Shown here: in pieces, positions 28,796 to 37,753 of the stretch | Layout: each line of letters starts with the position of its first letter | How positions within the stretch are numbered: position 1 is the stretch's first letter | Source: DASVBE01 sp963770375 | Lineage (GTDB): Bacteria; Actinomycetota; Actinomycetes; Streptosporangiales; Streptosporangiaceae | Length of the DNA stretch: 64,000 bases | Direction of reading: 5' to 3' | Assembly (NCBI GenBank): GCA_963770375.1 | Contig: CAVYPM010000028.1 | Span: 1-64,000 of the forward strand | Translations under genes and position numbers: made by a program | The notes under the pieces: model-generated | The model's input: only the letters and a program-made list of their open reading frames with translations | Told to the model about the DNA's origin: nothing | Databases searched by the model: none

Positions 28796-30025
28796 ATGAG
28801 CAGCGAGCCCGCCGCGCCGTTCAGTCTCGATCTCAGCCCGGAGCTGACCGAGGTGCGGGACTGGGTGCACACCTTCGCCGGGCAGGTGATCAGGCCCGCG
28901 GCCGCGGAGTGGGACGAGCGCGAGGAAACCCCGTGGCCGGTCATCGAGGAGGCCGCCAAGATCGGCCTGTACTCGCTGGACTTCGTCGCCGAGCAGAGCT
29001 TCGAGCCCTCCGGCCTGGGCCTGCCCGTGGTCTTCGAGGAGCTGTTCTGGGGCGACGCGGGCATCGGGCTGGCGCTGACCGGGACCGGCCTGGCGGCCAC
29101 CGCGGTAGCCGGCGGCGGCACCGCCGAGCAGATCGGCGAATGGCTGCCGCAGATGTACGGCAGCCCGGGCGACCTCAAGCTCGGCGCGTTCTGCTCGTCC
29201 GAGACGGAGGCGGGCAGCGACGTCAGCGCGATCCGCACCCGCGCGGTCTACCACGAGGCCGATGACGAGTGGGAGCTGACCGGCACCAAGACCTGGGTCA
29301 CCAACGGCGGCATCGCCGACGTGCACGTCGTCGTGGCCTCGGTGGACCCGGCGCTGGGCAGCCGCGGCCAGGCCTCGTTCATCGTGCCGCCCGGCACCGC
29401 CGGGCTGTCCCAGGGCCAGAAGTTCCGCAAGCACGGGATCCGCGCCTCGCACACCGCCGAGGTGGTGCTCGACGGCGTCCGGGTGCCCGGCCGCTGCCTG
29501 GTCGGCGGCAAGGACCGGCTGGACGAGCGGCTGGCCCGGGTGGCCAGCGGCGGCCGGGCCGGCGAGCAGGGCGCGATGCGGACCTTCGAGCGGTCCCGGC
29601 CGACGGTCGCGGCGATGGCCGTCGGCGTGGCCCGGGCCGCGCTGGAGTTCGCCCGCGACTACGCCGGCACCCGGGTGCAGTTCGGCAAGCCGGTCGGGCA
29701 GCACCAGGCGGTCGCGTTCATGCTCGCGGACATGGCCGCCGCGGTGGACGCGGCCCGGCTGCTGACCTGGCGGGCCGCCTGGATGGCCCGGCAGGGCCAC
29801 CCGTTCACCCAGGCCGAGGGCTCGATGAGCAAGCTGGTCGCGGGGGAGACCGCGGTCCGGGTCACCGAGCAGGCCATCCAGATCCTCGGCGGCAACGGCT
29901 ACACCCGCGACTTCCCGGTCGAGCGCTGGCACCGGGACGCCAAGATCTTCACGATCTTCGAGGGCACCTCGGAGATCCAGCGCCTGATCATCGGCCGCGC
30001 CGTCACCGGCCTTGACGTCCGCTAG
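28796..30025 (+). CDS. acyl-CoA dehydrogenase
   Basis: A 409-residue FAD enzyme. Visible marks are the flavin/substrate strips GAFCSSETEAGSDVSAIRT and GTKTWVTNGG, the RVQFGKPVGQHQAVAFMLAD helix, and the C-terminal QILGGNGYTRDFPVERW and FTIFEGTSEIQRLIIGR with the catalytic Glu of FEGT. It oxidises acyl-CoA at C2-C3 and passes electrons to ETF. Chain-length preference is not readable. It stands alone behind the palindrome at 28760, with an AGGAG site before ATG 28796. Confidence 0.93.
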   Translation: MSSEPAAPFSLDLSPELTEVRDWVHTFAGQVIRPAAAEWDEREETPWPVIEEAAKIGLYSLDFVAEQSFEPSGLGLPVVFEELFWGDAGIGLALTGTGLAATAVAGGGTAEQIGEWLPQMYGSPGDLKLGAFCSSETEAGSDVSAIRTRAVYHEADDEWELTGTKTWVTNGGIADVHVVVASVDPALGSRGQASFIVPPGTAGLSQGQKFRKHGIRASHTAEVVLDGVRVPGRCLVGGKDRLDERLARVASGGRAGEQGAMRTFERSRPTVAAMAVGVARAALEFARDYAGTRVQFGKPVGQHQAVAFMLADMAAAVDAARLLTWRAAWMARQGHPFTQAEGSMSKLVAGETAVRVTEQAIQILGGNGYTRDFPVERWHRDAKIFTIFEGTSEIQRLIIGRAVTGLDVR

Positions 30026-30364
30026 CTGTGCTGGCTGGCGAGCGCAGGGCCGCTATGCGCGCTGCCTGCTGTGCTAGCCGCTCACTGCGGGCCGCTATGA
30101 GCGCTGCCTTCCCTCGTCGCTCCCTCGGCGCGCCTCGTCGCTAGCGCTGCTCGCTCGCCGGGAACCGGTATGAGCGCTGCCTACCGTCCTCGCTCCCTCG
30201 GCGCGCTGTGCTGGCTGGCAGCTCGGCGCTTGGCGCGCTTCCCGCCTCGCTCCCTCGGCGCGCCTTCGCCGCGCCTCATCGCTCGCCGGGAAACCGGCGC
30301 CGCGGCCCTGCGCTCGCTGGCCGGCTCAGACGCCGGCTTCGCCGCCGGGGCGAGCTGGCCGGGC
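30026..30364. repeat. repeat-rich spacer
   Basis: About 340 bases without a gene, made of interleaved short repeats: TATGAGCGCTGCCT at 30096 and 30169; CGCTCCCTCGGCGCG at 30118, 30191 and 30248; TCGCTCGCCGGGAA at 30151 and 30279; GTGCTGGCTGGC at 30028 and 30208. It separates two unrelated transcription units and has no clear hairpin terminator. Confidence 0.6.
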
Positions 30365-30805
30365 TCAGACGGGCTTGTAGCGCTGGGTCGTGCCGGCCTT
30401 GATGGGCTGCTGGCAGGCGGCGCAGATGACCTCGGCTTCCAGGCGGTGGCCGCAGGAGTGCTCGAGGATCAGCGGCGGGCCGTCCTCGCCGGCCAGGTAG
30501 CGGTCGCCCCAGCGCATCAGCATCAGGATCACCGGGTGCAGCTCGCGGCCTGCCTCGGTCAGGTGGTACTCGAACCGGGCCGGGTGCTCGCAGTACTGCC
30601 GCCGCTCCAGGACGCCCGCGGTGACCAGGGTGCGCAGCCGGGCGGCCAGCGTGTCCCGCGGGGCGCCGGTCCGCCGGATCATCTCGTCGAACCGGTGGTT
30701 GCCCAGGAACACCTCGCGGATCGCCAGCAGGGCCCACTTTTCCCCGACCACGTCCAGGGTGCGGGCGATCGAGCACTCCCGGGGCCGGGCGGCAGCGGTG
30801 GTCAT
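30365..30805 (-). CDS. HxlR-family transcriptional regulator
   Basis: A 146-residue protein. The winged helix has the HxlR signature: ECSIARTLDVVGEKWALLAI, FDEMIRRTGAPRDTLAARLR, and YHLTEAGRELHPVI. The C-terminal tail contains CGHRLEAEVICAAC, a possible zinc-binding knuckle. HxlR proteins often sense electrophiles or toxic compounds and control a divergent gene, here an MFS exporter. The start at 30805 omits 48 unlikely upstream residues. Confidence 0.9.
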   Translation of the reverse strand: MTTAAARPRECSIARTLDVVGEKWALLAIREVFLGNHRFDEMIRRTGAPRDTLAARLRTLVTAGVLERRQYCEHPARFEYHLTEAGRELHPVILMLMRWGDRYLAGEDGPPLILEHSCGHRLEAEVICAACQQPIKAGTTQRYKPV

Positions 30806-30830
30806 GGGCTCACTATACGCGGTCAGTCGT

Positions 30831-30877
30831 AAATCTGGACGGACTAGCCAGCAGGCTGCTAGGCTGCGTCCAGATTT
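30831..30877. promoter_or_regulatory. inverted-repeat operator between the HxlR regulator and the MFS gene
   Basis: AAATCTGGACG (30831-30841) and CGTCCAGATTT (30867-30877) are perfect 11-bp inverted repeats. A nested CTAGC/GCTAG pair lies in the 25-base spacer. Position in the divergent promoter makes it the probable HxlR binding site. Confidence 0.6.
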
Positions 30878-30901
30878 CAGACTTACTTCTGGAGGAACCC
30901 C

Positions 30902-32404
30902 GTGACCACAGCACGGCCCGCCGCGGTCCCGTCCAGCGTCATCAAGCACGGGGCCACCCCGGGCGCGGGCCCCGTGCTGGTAGCTCCAGCCGATCCGGCC
31001 GCTCCCGGGGCCCGGCGGACCGCGCTGATCGTCGGGGTGCTGGCCATCGCGGTGTTCATGTCCAGCCTCGACCTGTTCATCGTCAACCTGGCCTTCCCGT
31101 ACATCGGCCGGGAGTACCAGGGCACGACGCTCAGCGCGCTGTCCTGGGTGCTGAACGGCTACACGATCGTGTTCGCCGCGGTGCTGGTGCCGGCCGGGCG
31201 GTGGGCCGACCGGATCGGGCGGCGCCGGGCAATGACGGCCGGCCTGGCGCTGTTCACCGCCGGCTCGGTGCTGTGCGGGCTGGCGCCCGGGGTGGGCGTG
31301 CTGATCGCGGCCCGGGTGGTGCAGGCGGCCGGGGCCGGCATCATGGTGCCCGCGTCACTGTCCCTGCTGCTCGCCGCGGTGCCGCTGGCCGGCCGGGCCA
31401 AGGCCATCGGCACGTGGTCGGCGCTGGCCGCGCTGGGCGCCGCGCTCGGCCCGGTGATCGGCGGCAGCCTGGTCCAGCTGAGCTGGCGGTGGGTGTTCTG
31501 GATCAACGTGCCCGTCGGGGTGGCCGCGATCGTGCTGGCCGCCCGGGTGGTCCCGGAGAGCCGTGACGAGCACAGCCGCGGCCGCCCGGACCTGGCCGGC
31601 GCCGCGCTGCTCGCGCTGTCCGTCGGCCTGATCGCGCTGGCGCTGGTCAAGGTGCCCGGCTGGGGCTGGGGGTCGGCCAGCTTCCTGGGCCTGCTGGCCG
31701 CCGCGGTGGCCAGCGGCACGGTCCTGGTGATCCGGTCGCACCGGCACCACGCGCCGGTGATCGAGCTCGGCCTGCTGCGGTCCCGGATGTTCAGCGGCAC
31801 GTTCGCCGCGTCGATCCTGTACTACGCCGGGTTCGGCGCGTTCGTGCTGACCTGGGTGGAGTTCCTGACCGGGGTGTGGCACTACTCGGCGGTCCGGGCC
31901 GGCCTGGCGATCGCGCCCGGCCCGCTGATGGTGCTGCCGTTCGCCCGGCTGGTGTCGCCGTGGCTGGCCGCGAAGCTGGGTGGCCCCGGCCGCGTCGCGG
32001 TGGCCGGCGCCCTGGTCAACGCGGCCGCGCAGGTGCTCTGGTACGCGCTGCTGACCGTCGAGCCGCACTACGTGACCCGCATGCTGCCGGTCCAGCTGCT
32101 GGGCGGGGCCGGCGTCGGGCTGGCCATCCCGTCCCTGATCGGCGCGGGCAGCATGGCCCTGCCGCCGGACCGGTTCGGCACCGGCAGCGGGATCCTGAAC
32201 ATGGCGCGGCAGATCGGTACGGTGCTCGGCGTGGCCGGGATCATCGCGATCCTGGCCGGCACCGGCCTGGGCCCGGTAACCCTGTTCCACCACACGACGA
32301 TCCTGGTCGCCGCGTTCTTCCTGGGTGCCGCCGTGGTCGCCGCGGTCACGATCACGGCCCGGCCGCGGCCCGCCCCGGTCCCGGTGCCCGCCCCGGCCGG
32401 CTAG
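30902..32404 (+). CDS. MFS drug/metabolite exporter, DHA2 (14-helix) type
   Basis: A 500-residue integral membrane protein from GTG 30902 with TGGAGGA upstream. It has about 14 hydrophobic spans, the DHA2 opening FMSSLDLFIVNLAFPYIG, motif A (GRWADRIGRRRAM) and the motif C region (GPVIGGSLVQLSWRWVFWIN). The family exports drugs, dyes or secondary metabolites with protons. It is paired with a divergent HxlR regulator, which suggests inducible efflux. Its stop codon overlaps that of pobA on the other strand. Confidence 0.92.
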   Translation: MTTARPAAVPSSVIKHGATPGAGPVLVAPADPAAPGARRTALIVGVLAIAVFMSSLDLFIVNLAFPYIGREYQGTTLSALSWVLNGYTIVFAAVLVPAGRWADRIGRRRAMTAGLALFTAGSVLCGLAPGVGVLIAARVVQAAGAGIMVPASLSLLLAAVPLAGRAKAIGTWSALAALGAALGPVIGGSLVQLSWRWVFWINVPVGVAAIVLAARVVPESRDEHSRGRPDLAGAALLALSVGLIALALVKVPGWGWGSASFLGLLAAAVASGTVLVIRSHRHHAPVIELGLLRSRMFSGTFAASILYYAGFGAFVLTWVEFLTGVWHYSAVRAGLAIAPGPLMVLPFARLVSPWLAAKLGGPGRVAVAGALVNAAAQVLWYALLTVEPHYVTRMLPVQLLGGAGVGLAIPSLIGAGSMALPPDRFGTGSGILNMARQIGTVLGVAGIIAILAGTGLGPVTLFHHTTILVAAFFLGAAVVAAVTITARPRPAPVPVPAPAG

Positions 32405-33606
32405 CTCATGCCGTCGGTGGCCGGGCGGAAGCCGGTGTAGTTCTCGGCCAGCGACCGGGCGGCGGCCAGGGACGTGGTCACGTAGCGCAGCTGGGCCAGC
32501 TGCAGCTGCTCCTCCATCGGGCCGGCGCCGGGCGTGGCGTGCAGCATCGTGGTCATCCACCAGGAGAAGTGGGTGGCCCGCCACACCCGGGCCAGGCAGG
32601 CGTCCGAGTACTCGTCGGCCAGCCGGGCGTCACCGTCGCGCAGCAGCGCGGTCAGCGCGCCGGCCAGCAGGGCCACGTCGGACAGGGCCAGGTTCAGGCC
32701 CTTGGCGCCGGTCGGCGGCACGATGTGCGCGGCGTCGCCGGCCAGGAACAGCCGGCCCCGCCGCATCGGGGCGCTGACGAAGCTGCGCATCGGGGTGATG
32801 CTCTTCTCCAGCACCGGGCCCTCGGTCAGCTTCCAGCCGGGCAGCGCGAACCGGCGCTGCAGCTGCGCCCAGATCCGCTCGTCCGGCCACTGCGCGATGT
32901 CCTCGTCCGGTGCGACCTGCAGGTACAGCCTGCTGATGGCCGGGGAGCGCAGGCTGTGCAGGGCGAACCCGTCCGGGTGATGGCTGTAGATCAGCTCGTC
33001 GGTGGACGGCGGCACCTCGGCCAGGATGCCCAGCCAGGCGTACGGGTAGGCGGTCTCCCACACGGTGTGCCCGCCGGCCGCGACCACGTCCCGGCTGATG
33101 CCGTGGAACCCGTCGCAGCCGGCGATCGCGTCGCAGGTCACCTCGTGCCGGGTGCCGTCGCTGGCGGTGTACCGCAGCACCGGGCGGTCCGTGGTCACCT
33201 CCGCCACCTCGGTGTCGCTGACCTCGAACTCGATCCGCGCGCCGGCCGCCAGCCGGGCCGCGATCAGGTCCTTGACCACCTCGGTCTGCGCGTACACGGT
33301 GACCGTCCGGCCGCAGAGCGCACGGAAGTCGACGTGCCGCCGCTCGCCGGCGAACTGCAGGTAGATGCCGCCGTGCTCGAGGCCCTCGCGGTCCAGCCGG
33401 GCCGCCAGGCCGGCCTCGCGCAGGATGTCCACGCTGCCGGCCTCCAGCACGCCGGCCCGCTGCCGGGCCTCGCAGTAGGCCCGGCTGCGGTTCTCCACCA
33501 GCACCGAGTCCACCCCGCGCAGCGCCAGCAGGTGCGACAGCAGCAGCCCGGCCGGGCCGGCCCCGACGATCCCGACCTGGGCCCGGCCCGGCTGGATACC
33601 GCTCAT
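32401..33606 (-). CDS. pobA: 4-hydroxybenzoate 3-monooxygenase
   Basis: A 401-residue FAD monooxygenase. FAD motifs are VGIVGAGPAGLLLSHLL, CDGFHGISR and LFLAGDAAHIVPPTGAKGLN. The wider wording (RAGVLEAGSVDILREAGLAA, HGGIYLQFAG) is that of p-hydroxybenzoate hydroxylase. It converts 4-hydroxybenzoate to protocatechuate with NAD(P)H and oxygen. An aromatic aldehyde dehydrogenase gene lies 77 bases upstream on the same strand, consistent with a short aldehyde to hydroxybenzoate to protocatechuate route. Confidence 0.92.
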   Translation of the reverse strand: MSGIQPGRAQVGIVGAGPAGLLLSHLLALRGVDSVLVENRSRAYCEARQRAGVLEAGSVDILREAGLAARLDREGLEHGGIYLQFAGERRHVDFRALCGRTVTVYAQTEVVKDLIAARLAAGARIEFEVSDTEVAEVTTDRPVLRYTASDGTRHEVTCDAIAGCDGFHGISRDVVAAGGHTVWETAYPYAWLGILAEVPPSTDELIYSHHPDGFALHSLRSPAISRLYLQVAPDEDIAQWPDERIWAQLQRRFALPGWKLTEGPVLEKSITPMRSFVSAPMRRGRLFLAGDAAHIVPPTGAKGLNLALSDVALLAGALTALLRDGDARLADEYSDACLARVWRATHFSWWMTTMLHATPGAGPMEEQLQLAQLRYVTTSLAAARSLAENYTGFRPATDGMS

Positions 33607-33625
33607 CTGGTCCCTTCCGCGTCCC

Positions 33626-33669
33626 GTGCTGGCTGGCCCTGTGCTGGCTGGCCCCGTGCTGGCTAGCTG
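33626..33669. repeat. three tandem 15-bp repeats between pobA and the aldehyde dehydrogenase
   Basis: GTGCTGGCTGGCCCT, GTGCTGGCTGGCCCC and GTGCTGGCTAGCTG follow one another at 33626, 33641 and 33656. The same unit is tandem at 19215-19244. It fills most of the 77-base gap between the two genes. Confidence 0.65.
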
Positions 33670-33683
33670 ACTGTTCGGCCAGG

Positions 33684-35141
33684 CTAGAACGGGTACGGCG
33701 CGATATCGCCGCGGACCGTGACCCACCGGGTGTCGGTGAACGCGTCCAGGTTGGCCGAGCCGCCGAACCGGGCGCCGGTGCCCGACGCGAGCACGCCGCC
33801 GAACGGGATGTTCGGCTCGTCGTCCACGGTCTGCTCGTTGATGTGCACGATCCCGCTGGGGATCTGGTTGGCCAGCTCGAGGCCGCGCATCACGTCCCTG
33901 GTCAGGATCGACAGGGACAGCCCGTACTCGCTGTCCGCGGCCAGCTTGGCGGCCTCGTCCGCGGAGGAGAACCGCAGCACCGGGGCCACCGGGCCGAACA
34001 CTTCCTGGGCGTAGGCCGGCATCTGCGGGGCCACGTCGGCCAGCACGGTCGGCTGGTAGAACAGCCGGTCGTACGTGCCGCCCGCGGCCAGCCGGGCGCC
34101 CGCGTCGACGGTCGCGGTGACCAGCTGGTGCACCTTGTCCCGCTGCCGCTCGTCGATGATCGGGCCAAGCGCGACCTGCTCGGTGGCCGGGTTGCCGACC
34201 GGCAGGTGGCTGGCCTTCTCGGCGAGCGCGGCCACGTAGTCGTCGTAGACCGAGTCCTGCACCAGGTGGCGCCCGGTGGTCATGCAGATCTGGCCCTGGT
34301 GCAGGAACGACCCCCAGGCGCCGGCCGAGGCGGCCCTGGCGAGGTCGGCGTCCTCCAGCACGACCAGCGCGGAGTTGCCGCCGAGCTCCAGGTGCACCCG
34401 CTTGAGGTGCTTGCCGGCCAGCTCGCCGACCCGGCGGCCGGCCGCGGTGGAGCCGGTGAACGAGATCACCCGGACCAGCGGGTCGGTGATCAGCGCCTCG
34501 CCGGTGTCCGCCCCGCCGGGCAGCACGTGCAGCAGGCCCTCGGGCAGGCCGGCCTCCTCGAAGACCCGGGCCAGCACCACGCCGCCGGCCACCGCGGTGC
34601 GCGGGTCGGGCTTGAGGATCACCGCGTTGCCCAGCGCGAGCGCGGGCGCGACCGAGCGGATGGCCAGGATCTGCGGGAAGTTGAACGGCGCGATCACGCC
34701 GACCACGCCGACCGGGCGGCGCTCGGCCCAGCTCAGCCGGGGCTGCTCGCTGGGGATCAGCTCGCCGTACGGGCGGGTCGGCAGGGTGGCCGCCTCGTAG
34801 ATCTCCCCGGTGGCCACGTGCGTCTCGAACTGCGCCGCGGGCGGGATCTTGCCGGTCTCCCTGATCACCCACTGCTCGATCTCGGCCGCGTGCGCGGTCC
34901 ACAGATCGGCCGCCTTGCGCAGGATCGCGGCCCGCGCCGTGTGCGGGGTCGCCGCCCAGGCCGGCTGCGCCGTCGCGGCCAGCCGGGCCGCCGCCGCGAC
35001 ATCCTCGGCGTCCGCCCGGCCGGACCGGCCGATCTCCTCGCCGGTGGCGGGCTCGATGACGGCGACCTCGCCGCCGCCGCCCGCGGTCCAGCCGCCGAGG
35101 AACACCTTGCCGCGCCAGGCGGACTCGTCTAGCAGAGCCAC
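33684..35141 (-). CDS. aromatic aldehyde dehydrogenase (benzaldehyde/vanillin dehydrogenase-like)
   Basis: A 485-residue NAD(P)-dependent aldehyde dehydrogenase from GTG 35141 with GAAGGAG upstream. It shows VGVIAPFNFPQILAIRSVAP, the cofactor loop SFTGSTAAGRRVGE, the general-base Glu in LELGGNS and the catalytic Cys in HQGQICMTTGRH. The ICMTTGR wording is typical of benzaldehyde and vanillin dehydrogenases. With pobA downstream it likely feeds aromatic acids to the protocatechuate branch. Three strong palindromes lie about 170 bases upstream. Confidence 0.88.
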   Translation of the reverse strand: MALLDESAWRGKVFLGGWTAGGGGEVAVIEPATGEEIGRSGRADAEDVAAAARLAATAQPAWAATPHTARAAILRKAADLWTAHAAEIEQWVIRETGKIPPAAQFETHVATGEIYEAATLPTRPYGELIPSEQPRLSWAERRPVGVVGVIAPFNFPQILAIRSVAPALALGNAVILKPDPRTAVAGGVVLARVFEEAGLPEGLLHVLPGGADTGEALITDPLVRVISFTGSTAAGRRVGELAGKHLKRVHLELGGNSALVVLEDADLARAASAGAWGSFLHQGQICMTTGRHLVQDSVYDDYVAALAEKASHLPVGNPATEQVALGPIIDERQRDKVHQLVTATVDAGARLAAGGTYDRLFYQPTVLADVAPQMPAYAQEVFGPVAPVLRFSSADEAAKLAADSEYGLSLSILTRDVMRGLELANQIPSGIVHINEQTVDDEPNIPFGGVLASGTGARFGGSANLDAFTDTRWVTVRGDIAPYPF

Positions 35142-35311
35142 GCTCGCTCCTTCGCAACGGATCGGGGCGGCCGCGCCGGGGTGACCGCCAGGGCCCGCCG
35201 GACCAGCCCGGCAGGCTGTGCGCCATGCGAACAATCGTTCTGCGGGCGCACCTGAGGCCAGTCTCCCGGCTGCCCGCGAGGCGTGTCAACGGACGCCGAA
35301 GCCGGACCTGC

Positions 35312-35385
35312 TGCAGTGACACTGCATCGATACACGTCGATGCAGTGTGACTGCAATGACGTGATGCAGTGTGACTGCAATGACG
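35312..35385. promoter_or_regulatory. array of three TGCAGT-N3-ACTGCA palindromes
   Basis: Perfect 6-bp arm palindromes lie at 35312-35326 (centre GAC), 35341-35355 and 35365-35379 (both centre GTG). The first two also form a 19-bp inverted repeat (35312-35330 with 35337-35355, one mismatch), and the last two belong to a 23-bp direct repeat (35339-35361 and 35363-35385). It sits between the divergent aldehyde dehydrogenase and ftsH genes and looks like a cooperative operator. The rest of the 427-base gap shows nothing clear. Confidence 0.65.
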
Positions 35386-35568
35386 CCCGCCGGCGCTGGC
35401 CTGCTGCACCCGCGGCGGCCCGGGGCCAGCCACCTGGCCTGCGGTTTGAGTCCGCATCCGGGTTGCTGGCTGGAGGCTGGCTGAACGTTTCCTGCGGATT
35501 GGCCGCGAACTGGCCCCACGGAGGCGCGGCGGCTACCACTATTTCCGGTTGCCGAGTATGAATGAGCC

Positions 35569-37737
35569 ATGACCAAGCGTCCCGCTGCCCCGCCACCGGG
35601 TGACAAGCCGGTCCCGAGCGCCCCGCCGCCCCCGCCCGCGTGGCGGCACTGGCTGTGGCCCGGAGCCCTCTTCGTGGCGCTGCTGCTTTACCTGTTCCTG
35701 CCCGCCGTGCACTCCGCGCAGCAGGTCACGCTCAGCTACTCGGAGTTCATCACTCAGGCCAGCGACCACAAGGTGAAGGACATCACCTTCGCCAGCAGTA
35801 CCAACGGGGCCAACACCACGGCCACGGGCACGCTGACCAACGGCAAGGAGTACACCACCGTCATCCCCGGGTCGCCGACCACCGCGTTCAGCGACCAGCT
35901 GCACAGCGACGGGGTGAAGAGCATTTCCGCGGACGAGTCCAGGGGCTCGGCCTGGGGCGCGCTGTTCTCCTGGCTGATCATCCTGCTGCCGCTGGTGTTC
36001 GTGTTCTACCTGTTCCGGCGGATGTCCCGGGGCGCGGGCAGCCCGCTGCAGGGCGTGCTGGGCATCGGCCGGTCGCAGGCCAAGGTGTTCGACGCGGACA
36101 AGCCGAGCACGAAGTTCGCCGACGTGGCCGGCTACGAGGGCGCGAAGAGCGAGATCACCGAGGTGGTCGACTTCCTGCGCAACCCGGACCGCTACACCAA
36201 GGCCGGCGCCATCGCGCCGCGCGGCGTGCTGATGGTCGGGCCGCCCGGCACCGGCAAGACCCTTCTGGCCCGGGCCGTGGCCGGCGAGGCCGGGGTGCCG
36301 TTCTTCTCGGTCAGCGGGTCCAGTTTCGTCGAGCTGTTCGTCGGCGTCGGCGCGGCCCGGGTCAGGGACCTGTTCTCCGAGGCCCGCAAGCGGGCCCCGG
36401 CCATCATCTTCGTGGACGAGATCGACGCCATCGGCCAGCGCCGCGGCGGGTCCGGCGCGGTCGCCAACGACGAGCGCGAGCAGACCCTGAACCAGCTCCT
36501 GTCCGAGATGGACGGGTTCGACATGGCCCAGGGCATCGTGGTGCTCGCCGCCACCAACCGGCCCGAGATCCTCGACCCCGCGCTGCTCCGGCCCGGCCGG
36601 TTCGACCGGCAGGTGACGATCCCGCTGCCCACGCTCACCGAGCGGGCCGCGATCCTGGCCGTGCACGTGCGCGGCAAGAAGCTGGCCGGCGACGTGGACC
36701 TGAACGTGGTGGCCCGCGGCACGCCCGGCTTCTCCGGCGCGGACCTGGCCAACCTGGCCAACGAGGCGGCGATCGTCGCGGTCAGGGACAACCGCGAGAT
36801 CATCACCGCCGAGGACTTCGCCGCGGCCAGGGACCGGATCCTGCTCGGCCGCCGCGAGGGCTCCAACGTGCTGCTGCCCGAGGAGAAGAACGCGGTCGCC
36901 ATTCACGAGGCCGGCCACGCGCTGGTCGCCGTGCTGTCCGAGCACGCCGACCCGGTGGCCAAGGTGACGATCCTGCCGGCCGGCCAGGCTCTCGGCGTGA
37001 CCGAGCAGCTGCCGCTGGTCGAGCGGCACCTGTACGGCGAGGACTACCTGACCGACTCGCTCGCCGTCCGGCTCGGCGGCCGGGCCGCGGAGCTGGTCGA
37101 GCTCGGCCAGGGGTCCACGGGCGCGTCCAACGACCTGGCCTCGGCCACCGACCTGGCCACCCGGATGATCCGCGAGTTCGGCCTGTCGCCCGCGCTGGGC
37201 CCGGTCGGCTACCCGGAGGGCGGCTCGGTGTTCCTCGGCGGCGGCGGGAGCGCGCTGTCCAGCCGCCCGTTCGCCGAGGCCACCCAGGCCATCATCGACG
37301 CCGAGGTGGCCCGGCTGCTCCGCGAGGCCGAGCAGACCGCGGTCGGGCTGATCCGCGCGCACCGCGCCGAACTGGGCCGGATCGTCCAGCTTCTGCTGGA
37401 GAAGGAAACCGTGGACGGCGCGGAGGTGTACCGGATCGCCGGCCGGCCGGTGCCCACGCACGGCCCGGTCGAGCCGATGGCCATCGCCCCGCACACGGGC
37501 CCGGTCCCCCCGGCGCCCGCGCCGGCCCCGGTCCCGACCCGCGCCAGCAAGGCCGGCCCGGCCGCCCCAGCCCGACCGCTGACCCGCAGCCGCCAGGGCC
37601 CGCCCCGGATCCCGGGGCGGCGCCGCTCGCCCGTCCCGGGCCCTATCCGGGCAACGGACGTCGATCGCATCGTGATGGGGCGGGAATGGCCGGGCGGACC
37701 TGGACGCGTGGCCTTCTGGAACCGGGGCTGGGCATGA
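35569..37737 (+). CDS. ftsH: ATP-dependent zinc metalloprotease FtsH
   Basis: A 722-residue membrane protease. Two membrane helices (LWPGALFVALLLYLFLPA and WLIILLPLVFVFYLF) flank a small external domain. The AAA module has Walker A GPPGTGKT, Walker B IIFVDEIDAIG, and the second region of homology ATNRPEILDPALLRPGRFDR. The protease zinc site is HEAGH. FtsH degrades membrane and short-lived soluble proteins. The C-terminal 100 residues are Pro/Arg-rich and not conserved, and the N-terminus starts with a Pro-rich stretch. Pupylation-bearing actinomycetes often have more than one FtsH; whether this is the only copy is unknown. Confidence 0.95.
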   Translation: MTKRPAAPPPGDKPVPSAPPPPPAWRHWLWPGALFVALLLYLFLPAVHSAQQVTLSYSEFITQASDHKVKDITFASSTNGANTTATGTLTNGKEYTTVIPGSPTTAFSDQLHSDGVKSISADESRGSAWGALFSWLIILLPLVFVFYLFRRMSRGAGSPLQGVLGIGRSQAKVFDADKPSTKFADVAGYEGAKSEITEVVDFLRNPDRYTKAGAIAPRGVLMVGPPGTGKTLLARAVAGEAGVPFFSVSGSSFVELFVGVGAARVRDLFSEARKRAPAIIFVDEIDAIGQRRGGSGAVANDEREQTLNQLLSEMDGFDMAQGIVVLAATNRPEILDPALLRPGRFDRQVTIPLPTLTERAAILAVHVRGKKLAGDVDLNVVARGTPGFSGADLANLANEAAIVAVRDNREIITAEDFAAARDRILLGRREGSNVLLPEEKNAVAIHEAGHALVAVLSEHADPVAKVTILPAGQALGVTEQLPLVERHLYGEDYLTDSLAVRLGGRAAELVELGQGSTGASNDLASATDLATRMIREFGLSPALGPVGYPEGGSVFLGGGGSALSSRPFAEATQAIIDAEVARLLREAEQTAVGLIRAHRAELGRIVQLLLEKETVDGAEVYRIAGRPVPTHGPVEPMAIAPHTGPVPPAPAPAPVPTRASKAGPAAPARPLTRSRQGPPRIPGRRRSPVPGPIRATDVDRIVMGREWPGGPGRVAFWNRGWA

Positions 37738-37753
37738 TCGCTACGCTGCGGGG

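Noticed and set aside
32401..35457. 1018-residue minus frame spanning pobA and the aldehyde dehydrogenase gene
   Set aside because: Only its last 401 residues are PobA; the rest is an out-of-frame shadow of the aldehyde dehydrogenase gene.
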